A program made the position numbers and the translations under genes. Positions 1 to 11,823 of a stretch of DNA of 64,000 nt are shown here, piece after piece; within the stretch, counting starts at the first letter, position 1, and every line of letters starts with the position of its first letter. The DNA lies in assembly GCA_963772515.1 (NCBI GenBank), contig CAVYXC010000002.1:1116001-1180000 (forward strand), read 5' to 3'. The notes beneath the pieces were generated by a model. It made no database searches and was not told the DNA's origin. It saw only the letters and a program-made list of their open reading frames with translations. Origin of the DNA: JAFAHD01 sp963772515. Lineage in GTDB: Bacteria > Vulcanimicrobiota > Vulcanimicrobiia > Eremiobacterales > Eremiobacteraceae.

Positions 1-1
1 C

Positions 2-268
2 GCCACCGGCCAGGGACTTGCCGGCGCGTTCCCGCCGCTAGCCGGCAACGCGGTGGTGACGGGTGCTCCAAACGCGGTCATCGGCATCGTCGCCAACGGC
101 CTGCATGGGCAGATCAAGGTCAACGGTCAGACGTTCAATGGCGCCATGCCCTCGTGGCACGGCAAACTGACCGATGCGCAGATCGCGGCGGTGCTCACCT
201 ACATCCGCTCTTCATGGGGCAATAAAGCTTCGCCGATCACCGAAGCACAAGTCAAAGCAGTCAAATGA
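2..268 (+). CDS. Cytochrome c domain protein, C-terminal fragment
   Basis: The reading frame is open from the window edge and ends at TGA 266-268, so only the last 88 residues are visible. The segment GAMPSW followed by LTDAQIAAVLTYIRSSWGN is the typical end of a class I cytochrome c fold: the Met should be the distal haem ligand and the last helix packs on the haem. The CXXCH haem-binding motif would lie upstream of the window. Such domains carry electrons in the periplasm or as part of oxidases and dehydrogenases; which one cannot be told from this piece. It converges with moaA, leaving only 24 bases between the two stop codons. Confidence 0.75.
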   Translation, partial: ATGQGLAGAFPPLAGNAVVTGAPNAVIGIVANGLHGQIKVNGQTFNGAMPSWHGKLTDAQIAAVLTYIRSSWGNKASPITEAQVKAVK

Positions 269-292
269 TGTGGGCGCGTTTCTTTGAGCGCG

Positions 293-1303
293 CTACCCGC
301 CGATATGCGACATCTCGATCTTCGGGAGCCGCGTCGTCTCGTCTGTCCGCAGTTCTGAATAACGGTCGTCGCGCGCCCGCCACACGCCGCCGATAAAACC
401 CGCGACCTCGGCGTCGCTCGCGCCGCCGCGCAGCAAGGCGCGGACATCGCGTCCCGTCGACGCGAACAGGCACGTGTACAGCAAGCCCTCCGAGGACAGC
501 CGCGCACGCGAGCAGTCGCCGCAAAACGGCTGCGTGACTGACGCGATCACGCCGAACTCGCCGCCGCCGTCCACGTACCGATACCGGTTAGCGACTTCGC
601 CGCGATAGTTCGGGGCGATCGGCTCGATCGGGAACGCGGCCTCGATCGCGCGGACGATCTCGGCGGCGGGCACGACGTCGTCAAGGCGCCAGCCGTTCGT
701 GGTCCCCACATCCATGTACTCGATGAAGCGCACGATGTGGCCGCTGCCGCGGAAGTAAGCGGCTAGCGGCACGATGCCCTCGTCGTTGACGCCGCGTTTG
801 ACGACGACGTTGATCTTGATCGGGCCTAACCCCGCGTCGGCTGCGGTTTTGATGCCGTCGAGCACGCGCTGCACCGGCACGTCGACATCGTTCATCGCGC
901 GGAAGACCGCGTCGTCCAACGAATCGAGGCTGACGCTCACGCGCTGCAGTCCCGCGCTCTTGAGCGAGGGCGCGAGCTTCGCGAGCAGCACGCCGTTGGT
1001 CGTCAGGGTCAGATCGCGGATACCCGGTATGGGCGCGAGCATCGTGATCAGCGTGGGAAGATCCCGGCGCAACAGCGGTTCGCCGCCGGTGAGGCGCAGT
1101 TTCTCGACGCCCAGTCCGGCGAAGATGCGCGCGAGGCGGGCGATCTCCTCGAATGTCAGCAGCTGATCAGCGGGTAAGAAATGGAAGTCGCGGCCGAAGA
1201 CTTCCTTCGGCATGCAGTACGTGCAGCGGAAGTTGCAGCGGTCGGTGACGGAGATCCGCAGATCGCGCAGCGGCCGGGATCTGGTGTCGGTTGTAGGAGT
1301 CAT
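293..1303 (-). CDS. moaA: GTP 3',8-cyclase MoaA (molybdenum cofactor synthesis)
   Basis: Radical-SAM enzyme that converts GTP to 3',8-cyclo-GTP, the first step of molybdopterin synthesis. The protein is 336 residues long. Cys23, Cys27 and Cys30 (CNFRCTYC) bind the SAM-cleaving cluster. A C-terminal CGDCSRARL segment followed by a further Cys (YTCLF) binds the second cluster, and the chain ends in the family's Gly-Gly. The start at 1303 (MTPTTDTRS) is chosen because the family sequence begins there. A longer in-frame reading to 1489 would run through the thiC riboswitch and is low-complexity. It is divergent from thiC. Its pathway partners moeA (9.3 kb), moaC and mogA (53.8 kb) are elsewhere in the window. 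Confidence 0.96.
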   Translation of the reverse strand: MTPTTDTRSRPLRDLRISVTDRCNFRCTYCMPKEVFGRDFHFLPADQLLTFEEIARLARIFAGLGVEKLRLTGGEPLLRRDLPTLITMLAPIPGIRDLTLTTNGVLLAKLAPSLKSAGLQRVSVSLDSLDDAVFRAMNDVDVPVQRVLDGIKTAADAGLGPIKINVVVKRGVNDEGIVPLAAYFRGSGHIVRFIEYMDVGTTNGWRLDDVVPAAEIVRAIEAAFPIEPIAPNYRGEVANRYRYVDGGGEFGVIASVTQPFCGDCSRARLSSEGLLYTCLFASTGRDVRALLRGGASDAEVAGFIGGVWRARDDRYSELRTDETTRLPKIEMSHIGG

Positions 1304-1382
1304 ATGATGCGCCGGTACGTTCGTCGCGCCGTCGCGCGGCTCCGCCAGGCTTCGTGGCCGCGACGACGAACCTCCATCAGAC

Positions 1383-1473
1383 ACGGGAGTCCTCGCCCGG
1401 CGCGGACTGAGAGGGCAGGTCGCACGACCGCCGACCGTTGGAACCTGATCCGGGTCATTCCGGCGAAGGGAGC
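1383..1473 (+). promoter_or_regulatory. TPP riboswitch (THI element) in the thiC leader
   Basis: The leader carries the conserved landmarks of the thiamine pyrophosphate aptamer in order: ACGGGAGTCC at about 1383, CTGAGA at 1407-1412, and AACCTGATCC at 1442-1451 leading to GGCGAAGGGAG. The last block contains a good Shine-Dalgarno sequence (AAGGGAG, about 1466-1472) six bases before the thiC ATG. Ligand binding would therefore be expected to hide the ribosome site and repress translation of thiC when thiamine is plentiful. The sequence landmarks are seen directly; the translational mode of control is inferred from the overlap. Confidence 0.93.
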
Positions 1474-1478
1474 GATAG

Positions 1479-3191
<1,713 letters not shown>

Positions 3192-3199
3192 GCTTGTAG

Positions 3200-3237
3200 C
3201 GGCCGAATCTATTCGGCCGTCGAATTCATTCGACCGG
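3200..3237. repeat. Double palindromic repeat after thiC
   Basis: Two inverted repeats sit back to back. The first has arms CGGCCGAAT (3200-3208) and ATTCGGCCG (3211-3219) around CT. The second has arms GTCGAAT (3219-3225) and ATTCGAC (3228-3234) around TC and runs on into CGG. A closely related 20-base palindrome occurs inside tilS at 14594-14613. The unit resembles a short dispersed palindromic (REP-like) repeat. It could also fold as a transcript-end hairpin for thiC, but no T-run follows. Confidence 0.75.
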
Positions 3238-3268
3238 ACCTTGAACCCCACGGCTGCTCCGTGCGACG

Positions 3269-3313
3269 TATAATCGTACGGGGTGGCCGAAATTTTCTTA
3301 TGGGAGGACCATC
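3269..3313 (+). promoter_or_regulatory. Putative -10 box and ribosome site for the DUF4139 gene
   Basis: A perfect TATAAT at 3269-3274 lies 39 bases before the ATG at 3314, followed by GGGAGGA as Shine-Dalgarno sequence at 3301-3307. No good -35 hexamer stands 16-18 bases upstream of the TATAAT; the nearest TTGAAC is 22 bases away. The promoter is therefore only partly supported. Confidence 0.45.
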
Positions 3314-4765
3314 ATGTCGACCCATGCAGGCTGGCATCACCGCGTCGGCGCGCTTGTCATCACGCTCTGTCTGCTCGCGCCGGCGGGCAGCGCGGCTGTG
3401 GCCGATCCCGGCGAGCGGACGAGCACGCTTGCCGATCAGCAAGCCGTCTCTGTGACCATCTACAACGACAACCTCGCTCTCGTGCGCGACGAACGCCGCC
3501 TGTCGCTGCCCAAAGGCACGCAGCGGCTCGCGCTGCGCGACGTCAGCGCGCAGATCGACCCGACGACCGCGCTCTTCCATAGCCTCACCTCGTCCGGCGC
3601 GGTGTCGGTCATCGAGCAGAATTTCAACTTCGACCTCCTTAGCCCCGAGACGCTGCTCGAAAAATATGTGGGCAAAGACGTGACCGTCATCCACACCAAC
3701 CCGCGCACCGGCGCGGAGACGCGCGAGCAAGCCAAGGTGCTCTCGGTCAACAACGGCGTCGTCTTGCAGTACTCGAACCGCATAGAGACCGGCATCGACG
3801 GGCGGCTGGCGTTTCCATCGATTCCGTCCAACCTGCGCGACCGGCCGACGCTGGTGACCGACATCGACAATACCTACGATGGCGACCAGTCCCTGGAGCT
3901 CGATTACCTGACGGGCGGGCTTTCGTGGCGCGCCGACTACGTCGGGGTGCTCAACGGCGACGATACGCGCCTAGACCTCAACGGACTAGTCACGTTGACC
4001 AACACGAGCGGCACGAGCTACGACAACGCGAAGATGCAGCTGGTCGCGGGCTCGGTCAATCGCGTGCAAAACGCTGATCAGATCCGCACGCTCGCCGCGG
4101 TCTCGGAACGCGCGGCCAACGCGCCTATGAGCCAACAGACCCTGTTCGAGTATCACCTGTACACACTAGGCCGGCTCACCACCATCGCGGACAAACAGAC
4201 CAAGCAGGTCGCGATGCTTTCGGCCTCGGCCATTCCGGTGACCAAATCGCTTGAACTGCGCGGCCAAGACTACTACTACACGCAGGCGTCGAGCGATCTC
4301 GGCCAGACCCTCAAGCCGCAGGTCTACCTCGAGTTCAGCAACGACGGCGGCGGTTTAGGCGTGCCGCTGCCTAAGGGCATCGTGCGCATCTATAAGAAGG
4401 ACTCGTCTGGCAACGCGCAATTCGTCGGCGAGGACAGCATCGATCACACGGCGCGCAAAGAGCGCATCCGATTGCTGCTCGGCGAGTCGTTCGACGTCAC
4501 CGCCACCAAGAAGCAGACCGACTTCAAGCGCGTCGGACCGTTCAACGACCGCTATCAGTACGAGAGCTCGTATTCGATCGAGATGCGCAACGCCAAAGAT
4601 ACTCCCGTCACGCTCAAGGTCGTCGAGCCGATGCCCGGCGATTGGACGATCATCGCGGAAAGCGCGCCGCACGTGAAATCATCAAGCGCGACGGCGACGT
4701 GGACGATCACGGTGCCGGCCAACGGTAAGACAACGCTGGAGTATTCGGTGCGCGTCCTCTACTGA
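3314..4765 (+). CDS. Secreted DUF4139 domain-containing protein
   Basis: A 483-residue protein with a signal peptide (basic start, then ALVITLCLLAPAGSAAVA). The early VTIYNDNLALVRDERRL segment and the C-terminal KETPVTLKVVEPMPGDW-like region (here KDTPVTLKVVEPMPGDWT) are typical of the DUF4139 family. Members are beta-rich exported proteins of unknown function. The start is fixed by the GGGAGGA ribosome site 7 bases upstream. The gene stands alone between thiC and the convergent malate synthase gene. No enzymatic motif was recognised. Confidence 0.85.
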   Translation: MSTHAGWHHRVGALVITLCLLAPAGSAAVADPGERTSTLADQQAVSVTIYNDNLALVRDERRLSLPKGTQRLALRDVSAQIDPTTALFHSLTSSGAVSVIEQNFNFDLLSPETLLEKYVGKDVTVIHTNPRTGAETREQAKVLSVNNGVVLQYSNRIETGIDGRLAFPSIPSNLRDRPTLVTDIDNTYDGDQSLELDYLTGGLSWRADYVGVLNGDDTRLDLNGLVTLTNTSGTSYDNAKMQLVAGSVNRVQNADQIRTLAAVSERAANAPMSQQTLFEYHLYTLGRLTTIADKQTKQVAMLSASAIPVTKSLELRGQDYYYTQASSDLGQTLKPQVYLEFSNDGGGLGVPLPKGIVRIYKKDSSGNAQFVGEDSIDHTARKERIRLLLGESFDVTATKKQTDFKRVGPFNDRYQYESSYSIEMRNAKDTPVTLKVVEPMPGDWTIIAESAPHVKSSSATATWTITVPANGKTTLEYSVRVLY

Positions 4766-4789
4766 CGTGGAGCGCTTACGCGCTCCATG

Positions 4790-4793
<4 letters not shown>
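4762..4793. terminator. Shared hairpin between the convergent DUF4139 and malate synthase genes
   Basis: Arms 4762-4775 and 4780-4793 form a 14-pair stem with one G-T pair and a TTAC loop. The stem contains both stop codons (TGA 4763-4765 on +, TGA read from 4792-4790 on -). Neither side has a T-run, so it is a likely bidirectional transcript end but not a classic intrinsic terminator. Confidence 0.55.
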
Positions 4794-6391
<1,598 letters not shown>

Positions 6392-6505
6392 GGGACAGCA
6401 TTTGCGCTCGGCTGCGCCACCTCCCCGCCTGGTACGCGTGTTCGGAGGACTTAGTGCGCCGCCCGTCCTATTGCCGATGCCCACACGCTCTTCGAGGAGG
6501 CACCC

Positions 6506-6703
6506 ATGGCCAGCACCTCCACCCGCGTCTTCATCGACTGCGCAGAGATGCCCAGCGACAGCGGATGCACGCTCTACATCTCCGGCAGACCGGATGAAGT
6601 GCTCAAAGCAGCCGTCGCACACGCGGTTTCAGCGCACGGACATCAAGATAGCCCGGAGCTGCGCTCGCAACTGCAGGCCGGACTGCAGCCGGAAGCCGCC
6701 TAG
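6506..6703 (+). CDS. Small DUF1059-like protein
   Basis: A 65-residue protein with the DUF1059 pattern: an early short strand with Asp-Cys (FIDCAEMPSDSGC), an acidic helix (DEVLKAAVAHAVSAHG) and a short C-terminal helix (SPELRSQLQAGL). The family's function is unknown. A strong GAGGAGG ribosome site lies 6 bases before the ATG, which supports it being real. It converges with serS, with 3 bases between the two stop codons. Confidence 0.75.
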   Translation: MASTSTRVFIDCAEMPSDSGCTLYISGRPDEVLKAAVAHAVSAHGHQDSPELRSQLQAGLQPEAA

Positions 6704-6706
6704 AAC

Positions 6707-7981
6707 CTAGCTGATCCGCTCGGTGCCGCCCATGTAGGGCTGCAATATCCGCGGGATGCGCACCGAGCCGTCCTCTTCCTGATAGTTCTCGAGCACTGCG
6801 AGCAGCGTGCGCCCGACGGCGAGCGCTGACCCGTTGAGCGTGTACACGAATTCCGGTTTAGCTTTGGGCGTCGGGCGAAAGCGAATGCCCGCGCGTCGCG
6901 CCTGGAAATCCCCGGTGTTGCTGCACGACGATATTTCCCGATACGTGTTCTGGCCCGGCAGCCACACCTCCAGATCGTAGGTTTTTTGCGAAGCGAAGCC
7001 GGTATCGCCCGAGCTGAGCAGCATCACGCGATACGGCAGCTCGAGGGCTTGGAGCAGGCTCTCCGCCTGGCGCACGATCTGCTCGTGCAGTGCCGCGGCC
7101 TCTTGCGGTTGCGTCAATGCGACCAACTCGACTTTCTCGAATTGATGCTGGCGGATGAGGCCGCGCGTGTCCTTGCCCGCCGCACCCGCTTCTTGGCGGA
7201 AGTTGGCCGTGTAGGCGGTATAGCGCTTCGGCAACTCGTCGTTCTCGAGGATCTCGCCGCGGTGCAAGTTGACCAGCTGCACTTCGGACGTCGGCGACAA
7301 GAACAGCGACCCGTCATCCACGGAGAACATGGCGTCGCTGAACTTGCTCAAGTGACCGGTCGCCTCGACGGTCTCGCGGTTGACCAGCAAGGGCGGCGCG
7401 ATTTCACAAAAGCCCGCCGTCGTGTTGCGCTCGAGGAAGAAGTTGATCAGCGCGCGGTTGAGGCGCGCGCCTGCGCCTTTGATGACCGTGAAACGGCTGC
7501 GCGCGATGCGCACGCCGCGCTCGAAATCTAAAATGCCCAGGCGTTCGCCGATCTCCCAATGCGGTTTTGGCGTGAACGAAAACGCCGGCGGGTCGCCGCT
7601 CGAGCGCACGAGCAGGTTTGCGCTTGAGTCCGCGCCATCGGGGACGTCGTCTGCCAGGATGTTCGGGACATGCGCCAGCAGTTCGTTCAGGCGCTGATCG
7701 AGCGCCTCGGCCGACCGTTCTTGTGCGGCGATGCGCTCGCCCAATTCGTTCGAGCGCTCGCGCAGGCGCGCCAGCGTTTCAGGCGGCTGGCCCTTGGCTT
7801 TGGCGAACTCCGCCGAGATCTGATTGCGCTCCGCCTTCGCAGCGTCGACTGCGGTGACCGCCGTGCGCCAGTCGGCGTCGAGCGCGAGCAAGTCATCGAC
7901 CACCGAGACCGGCAGCTGGCGGCGCGCCAACGAGCGGCGCACGCGATCCGGCTGTTCGCGGATGAGGCGCCGGTCGAGCAT
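6707..7981 (-). CDS. serS: Seryl-tRNA synthetase
   Basis: Class II aminoacyl-tRNA synthetase that charges tRNA-Ser. The 424-residue length is standard. An N-terminal antiparallel coiled coil (about residues 30-105, rich in E, R, Q and A) recognises the tRNA. The catalytic core includes motif 2 region TANFRQEAGAAGKDTRGLIR and motif 3 region NGSALAVGRTLLAVLENYQ. Its ATG at 7981 directly abuts the pilT stop (7982-7984), so the two are probably co-transcribed and translationally coupled. Confidence 0.98.
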   Translation of the reverse strand: MLDRRLIREQPDRVRRSLARRQLPVSVVDDLLALDADWRTAVTAVDAAKAERNQISAEFAKAKGQPPETLARLRERSNELGERIAAQERSAEALDQRLNELLAHVPNILADDVPDGADSSANLLVRSSGDPPAFSFTPKPHWEIGERLGILDFERGVRIARSRFTVIKGAGARLNRALINFFLERNTTAGFCEIAPPLLVNRETVEATGHLSKFSDAMFSVDDGSLFLSPTSEVQLVNLHRGEILENDELPKRYTAYTANFRQEAGAAGKDTRGLIRQHQFEKVELVALTQPQEAAALHEQIVRQAESLLQALELPYRVMLLSSGDTGFASQKTYDLEVWLPGQNTYREISSCSNTGDFQARRAGIRFRPTPKAKPEFVYTLNGSALAVGRTLLAVLENYQEEDGSVRIPRILQPYMGGTERIS

Positions 7982-9106
7982 CTAGGGACGTTGCGCCGTC
8001 GGCATCGCCGTTTCGTGCGTCGGAAAGCGCGGGGCCGCGGGACCGGCGCCCAGCACGCGGCGCAGCTCTTCCGGATGCGAGGACGCCTCGATCGCGCTGT
8101 CGCGCGTGATCTTGCCGGCGCCGACCAGCTCTGCGAGATGCTTCTCGAGCGACTGCATGCCGAGCTGCGTGCCCGTTTGCATCGCCGTCATCATCTGCGA
8201 GGGCTTGTTCTCGCGGATGAGGTTGCGCACGGCCGGCGTGCCGAGCAGCACCTCCATCGCGCAGATGCGCCCGGTACCGGACGCGCGCGGGATCAGACAC
8301 TGCGTGAACACCGCTTCGAACGAGCCGGCCAACTGCACGCGGATCTGCTCTTGCTGGTCGACCGGAAAGACGTCGATGATGCGGTTGATCGACTCCGGCG
8401 CCGTGGTGACGTGCAGCGTGCCGAACACCAAGTGGCCCGTCTCGGCCGCGGTCATCGCCAGCTTGATCGTGTCAAGGTCGCGCATCTCGCCGACCAAGAT
8501 GACGTCGGGGTCTTGGCGCAACGCGGAGCGCAGCGCTGCCTGCTCGCTCTTCGTGTCTTTGCCGACCTCGCGCTGCGAGATCACCGATTGATCGCTGTGG
8601 TGCTCGAACTCGATCGGATCTTCGATGGTGACGATGCGCAGAGCTTTATTCCGGTTGATGTAGTCGATCATCGCGGCCAGCGTCGTGGTCTTGCCGCAGC
8701 CCGTCGGGCCGGTGACGAGCACGAGACCGCGCGGCTTTTGGGTGTACTCGGTGACGACCTTAGGCAGCTCCATCTCTTCGAGTTTGGGCGGCGTCGACGG
8801 GATCGCCCGGAATGTGCCGCTCATGTGCTCGCGTTCGAAACACATGTTGACGCGGAAGCGCGAGAAGCCCGACAGTGAGTATGCGGAATCCAGCTCGCGG
8901 TCTTTCACGAGCGAAGCGTATTGCTCTTCCGTCAGGATAGAGTGCATGAGCGCGTCCATGTCCTCACCCTTGAGGATGTCGTCGTTGAGCTTGCCGAGCT
9001 CGCCGTTGATGCGGATCGTCGGCGGGCAGCCCGCGACCAGATGCAGGTCCGAGGCGCTTGCGAGCACCGTCTGCGTGAGCATATCGTCAAGCGAATGCGG
9101 GTACAT
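7982..9106 (-). CDS. pilT: Type IV pilus retraction ATPase PilT
   Basis: Hexameric ATPase that depolymerises type IV pili for twitching motility. The 374-residue protein has an N-terminal PAS-like domain and the RecA-like core. Walker A is GPTGCGKTTT (about residues 131-140), the Asp box is ITIEDPIE-like (VTIEDPIEFEH), Walker B is DVILVGEMRD and the His box is HLVFGTLH. The C-terminal AIRNLIRE signature of PilT appears as PAVRNLIRENK. No pilus operon is nearby, though a prepilin-like gene lies at 38.6-39.6 kb. PilT is followed immediately by serS. Confidence 0.95.
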   Translation of the reverse strand: MYPHSLDDMLTQTVLASASDLHLVAGCPPTIRINGELGKLNDDILKGEDMDALMHSILTEEQYASLVKDRELDSAYSLSGFSRFRVNMCFEREHMSGTFRAIPSTPPKLEEMELPKVVTEYTQKPRGLVLVTGPTGCGKTTTLAAMIDYINRNKALRIVTIEDPIEFEHHSDQSVISQREVGKDTKSEQAALRSALRQDPDVILVGEMRDLDTIKLAMTAAETGHLVFGTLHVTTAPESINRIIDVFPVDQQEQIRVQLAGSFEAVFTQCLIPRASGTGRICAMEVLLGTPAVRNLIRENKPSQMMTAMQTGTQLGMQSLEKHLAELVGAGKITRDSAIEASSHPEELRRVLGAGPAAPRFPTHETAMPTAQRP

Positions 9107-9285
9107 GTGGCCTCCATCGGCGCCCGAAATGCCCCGCTCGAAAGGGTGCCTCGGCGCGGCGCAGCAAAATCAGGGTCTTCTGTAGCATATGACTTGCGCA
9201 CGCGCGCAGTCGTTACCTAGCACGGAGGGTTTGTCAGACGTCCACGGCGGATCCGACCCTGCGCCGCGTCAGCCTCGCGCACGCC

Positions 9286-10497
9286 TTGCGCGCCATGTTC
9301 GCGCATCCCATCCGCACGGCGGCGACGCAGCGCGTGCCGATCGGAGCCGATAGCGCCGGGCGAGTGCTCGCCGAGGACGTCCGCGCGCTCGAGGACGTGC
9401 CGCCGTTCACGCGGTCGAGCGTGGACGGCTTTGCCGTGCGCGCGGACGATGTGCGCCGCGCCGATGGCGGCGCGGCCGTGCGCCTGACCGTCATCGGCGA
9501 GGTGCTCATGGGCGCGGCCGCGCCCTCGGCTGAATTGCAGGCGGGCCAGGCGATGCGCGTGCCCACCGGCGGGTGGTTGCCGCGCGGCGCTACCGGCGTC
9601 GTCAAGAAAGAGGATTGCCGCGATCTGGGCGCAGCCATCGAGATCGTCGACGGCGATGGGAGTGAGGAGCACATCACCCAGCGTGGCGCCGACGTGCGCC
9701 GCGGCGAGTTGCTGCGCCGCCGCGGCGACGTGCTGACGCCGGCATCGGTCGGGCTGCTGTCAGGATCGGGCGTCGCCGAGCTCGTGCTGTTCGCGACGCC
9801 AGTCGTCGGCCTGCTCGTCACGGGCGATGAGATCGTCTCACCCGGACACGAGCTGCATGCCGGCGCGGTGCGCGACATCAACAGCTTGTCGCTGGCAGCG
9901 GCGCTGCGCGCGATGGGATTCGCGCCGCGCGCGTACGATCGCGTGCCGGATCGAAAAGATGCGTTCGAGCGCGCATTCGCGCGCGCGCTTGACGAGTGCG
10001 ACGCGGTCGTGATCTCGGGCGGTTCGAGCGTCGGCGAGCGCGACTACACGCCGCAGATCGTCGCCGCGGCCGGGCCGCCGGGCGTCATCGTGCATGGCGT
10101 GCTGGCCAAACCCGGCCGTCCGACGATGCTCGCGCTCGTCGGCGACATGCCGGTGATCGGCCTGCCCGGCAATCCGGTCTCGGCGCTCGTGATGCTCGAG
10201 ACGCTCGGCAAGCCGATACTGCTGCGGCTGTACGACAAACGCGACGAGACGCTGCCGCTCCGCGCCCGCCTGCGCGCGCGTCTTGATATGGACCCGCAAC
10301 TCGAACATCTGGTGCCGGTCGCGCTCGCGCGCTCGGACGCCGGGCTTGAGGCCGAGCCGCTGCTCGGCACGTCCGCGCAGATGCACATCCTCGGATTCGC
10401 CGATGCGTTGATCGACGTGCCCGCGGGAAGCGGGCCGATCGAGGCCGGCACATGGGTGGATGCCACGCCGCTTTCACGAACGTCAAGCTTGAGGTGA
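9286..10497 (+). CDS. moeA: Molybdopterin molybdenumtransferase MoeA
   Basis: Inserts molybdate into adenylylated molybdopterin. Seen in order: the N-terminal GRVLAEDVRALEDVPPF and SSVDGFAVRADD segment, the ITQRGADVRRGE region, the MoCF-binding domain with VTGDEIV and ISGGSSVGERDY, the GLPGNPVSALVM block and domain IV. The start is unclear. TTG 9286 and ATG 9295 have no Shine-Dalgarno sequence, family-like sequence (TLRRVSLAHAL) extends upstream of both, and the nearest GGAGGG (9224-9229) has no in-frame start codon at a sensible distance. The stop overlaps the next gene. Confidence 0.93.
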   Translation: MRAMFAHPIRTAATQRVPIGADSAGRVLAEDVRALEDVPPFTRSSVDGFAVRADDVRRADGGAAVRLTVIGEVLMGAAAPSAELQAGQAMRVPTGGWLPRGATGVVKKEDCRDLGAAIEIVDGDGSEEHITQRGADVRRGELLRRRGDVLTPASVGLLSGSGVAELVLFATPVVGLLVTGDEIVSPGHELHAGAVRDINSLSLAAALRAMGFAPRAYDRVPDRKDAFERAFARALDECDAVVISGGSSVGERDYTPQIVAAAGPPGVIVHGVLAKPGRPTMLALVGDMPVIGLPGNPVSALVMLETLGKPILLRLYDKRDETLPLRARLRARLDMDPQLEHLVPVALARSDAGLEAEPLLGTSAQMHILGFADALIDVPAGSGPIEAGTWVDATPLSRTSSLR

Positions 10498-10502
10498 TGA
10501 AG

Positions 10503-11063
10503 ATGGACATGAGGACGGCGCGTCTCGTGCGCGCGTTGGCGATGCTCGCAGCGGCCTCGCTCGCAGCGTGCAGCAAGAGCGATCAAGATCAAGCGCAGCG
10601 CACCTTCGAGCGCGGGGCGAACGATGTATGGATCTGCACCCAAGTGCGCGCTTCAGCGACCGCGCTCGATCCAGCAACCGTGTCGCTCGTGAAGATCGAG
10701 TGCTCGCCCGGGCTGGTGAAGCTCAGCGGCGAAGTGCGCAGCGCGCAAGAGCGCGACCAGCTCATCGCCGCGACGCGCAAGGTCGACGGCGTCAAGGCAG
10801 TCGCCGCGCACATCACGGTGAATCCAAAAGCACCGACGGGCAACGAGATCGCCGACGACGTCACGCTGGCCACCAAAGTGCACGTCGCGATCGCCGGCCA
10901 GACCGGCGTGAACGCGCTCAAGATCGGCGTCGCCGTGCACAACGGCGTCGCGACGCTGACAGGCGAGGTTCCATCACCGGCGATCAAGACGGTCGCGGTC
11001 GATGCGGCGCGCGGCGTCCAGGGCGTCAAGGGAGTCGTCGACAAACTGTCTGTCCAGAGGTAA
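10503..11063 (+). CDS. Lipoprotein with two BON domains
   Basis: A 186-residue protein with a lipoprotein signal (ALAMLAAASLAAC, lipobox LAAC). Two BON domains follow, each with the (V/L)xLxGxV core: VKLSGEVRSAQERDQ at about residues 72-86 and ATLTGEVPSPAIKT near 150. BON domains bind membranes or help maintain the envelope. ATG 10503 is chosen for its 8-base spacing to the GAGG at 10491-10494; ATG 10497 overlapping the moeA TGA, or ATG 10509, are alternatives. The tail of the gene overlaps the possible start of the next one. Confidence 0.8.
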   Translation: MDMRTARLVRALAMLAAASLAACSKSDQDQAQRTFERGANDVWICTQVRASATALDPATVSLVKIECSPGLVKLSGEVRSAQERDQLIAATRKVDGVKAVAAHITVNPKAPTGNEIADDVTLATKVHVAIAGQTGVNALKIGVAVHNGVATLTGEVPSPAIKTVAVDAARGVQGVKGVVDKLSVQR

Positions 11064-11823
11064 GGCCACCCTATCGGAGAAACCGAACCGCCTGCGTTAC
11101 GGCATCATATCCGACATCCACTCCAACCTCGAGGCGCTCCACGCGGTCATCGCCGAGATCGATGCCATGGGGGTGGATGCGCTGCTGTGCCTCGGCGATA
11201 TCGTGGGCTACGGTCCGAGCCCGAACGAATGCTGCGATCTGCTGCGCGCGCGCAACGCGATCGCGATCGCCGGCAATCACGACGAGGCTGCGGTTCGCGC
11301 CGCCGGAGCTGAGCGGTTCAACACCTTGGCACGCGAGGCCATGTCGTGGACCCGCACGCAGCTGACGCCGGAGAACCGGGCATACCTGGCCGGGCTGCCC
11401 AGGGAGCGGCGGGTCGGCGGCTTTGCGATGGTGCACGGCGCCCCCGTCCACCATTTCGACTATATAATGGATGTGATGGACGCCAAGCGGGCGTTCGAAG
11501 CGACCACGGAGGCGCTGACCTTCGTCGGACATAGCCACGTGGCGGAAGTCTACTACCAGGACCCGGCAGGCAGGACGTTCCAACAACGGCTCTTGCATGG
11601 CGGGCGAATCGACATCGTTCCCGAATTCCGTTACATCACCAACGTGGGAAGCGTAGGGCAGCCGCGCGACCGTAACCCGCAGGCGTCATTCGCATGCTAC
11701 GACGATGCGATCGCGGCGGTCGAGATCCGCCGTGTGGCCTACGACATCGAGCGCGTGCGCGAACGCATGGCGCAGGCAAGTCTCCCGAAGCCGCTCGCCG
11801 AGCGCCTCGCCGCGGGCTGGTAA
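11002..11823 (+). CDS. Metallophosphoesterase (YfcE/MJ0936-like phosphodiesterase)
   Basis: Calcineurin-like phosphoesterase with the full metal site: ISDIHSNLEAL (DxH), CLGDIVGYGPSPNEC (GD), AGNHDEA (GNHD), VHGAP and VGHSHV (GHxH). The family hydrolyses phosphodiesters or phosphomonoesters with two metal ions; the substrate is unknown. The conserved part begins near 11095. No ATG, GTG or TTG lies between 11002 and that point, so either translation starts at 11002, overlapping the BON gene by 62 bases, or it uses a rare codon near 11050. It is followed by a TAATG overlap with the TPR gene. Confidence 0.85.
   Translation: MRRAASRASRESSTNCLSRGKATLSEKPNRLRYGIISDIHSNLEALHAVIAEIDAMGVDALLCLGDIVGYGPSPNECCDLLRARNAIAIAGNHDEAAVRAAGAERFNTLAREAMSWTRTQLTPENRAYLAGLPRERRVGGFAMVHGAPVHHFDYIMDVMDAKRAFEATTEALTFVGHSHVAEVYYQDPAGRTFQQRLLHGGRIDIVPEFRYITNVGSVGQPRDRNPQASFACYDDAIAAVEIRRVAYDIERVRERMAQASLPKPLAERLAAGW

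Noticed and set aside
6392..6622. 77-residue N-terminal extension of malate synthase
   Set aside because: The ATG at 6391 gives the standard family length; the extension overlaps the divergent DUF1059 gene and has no family similarity.
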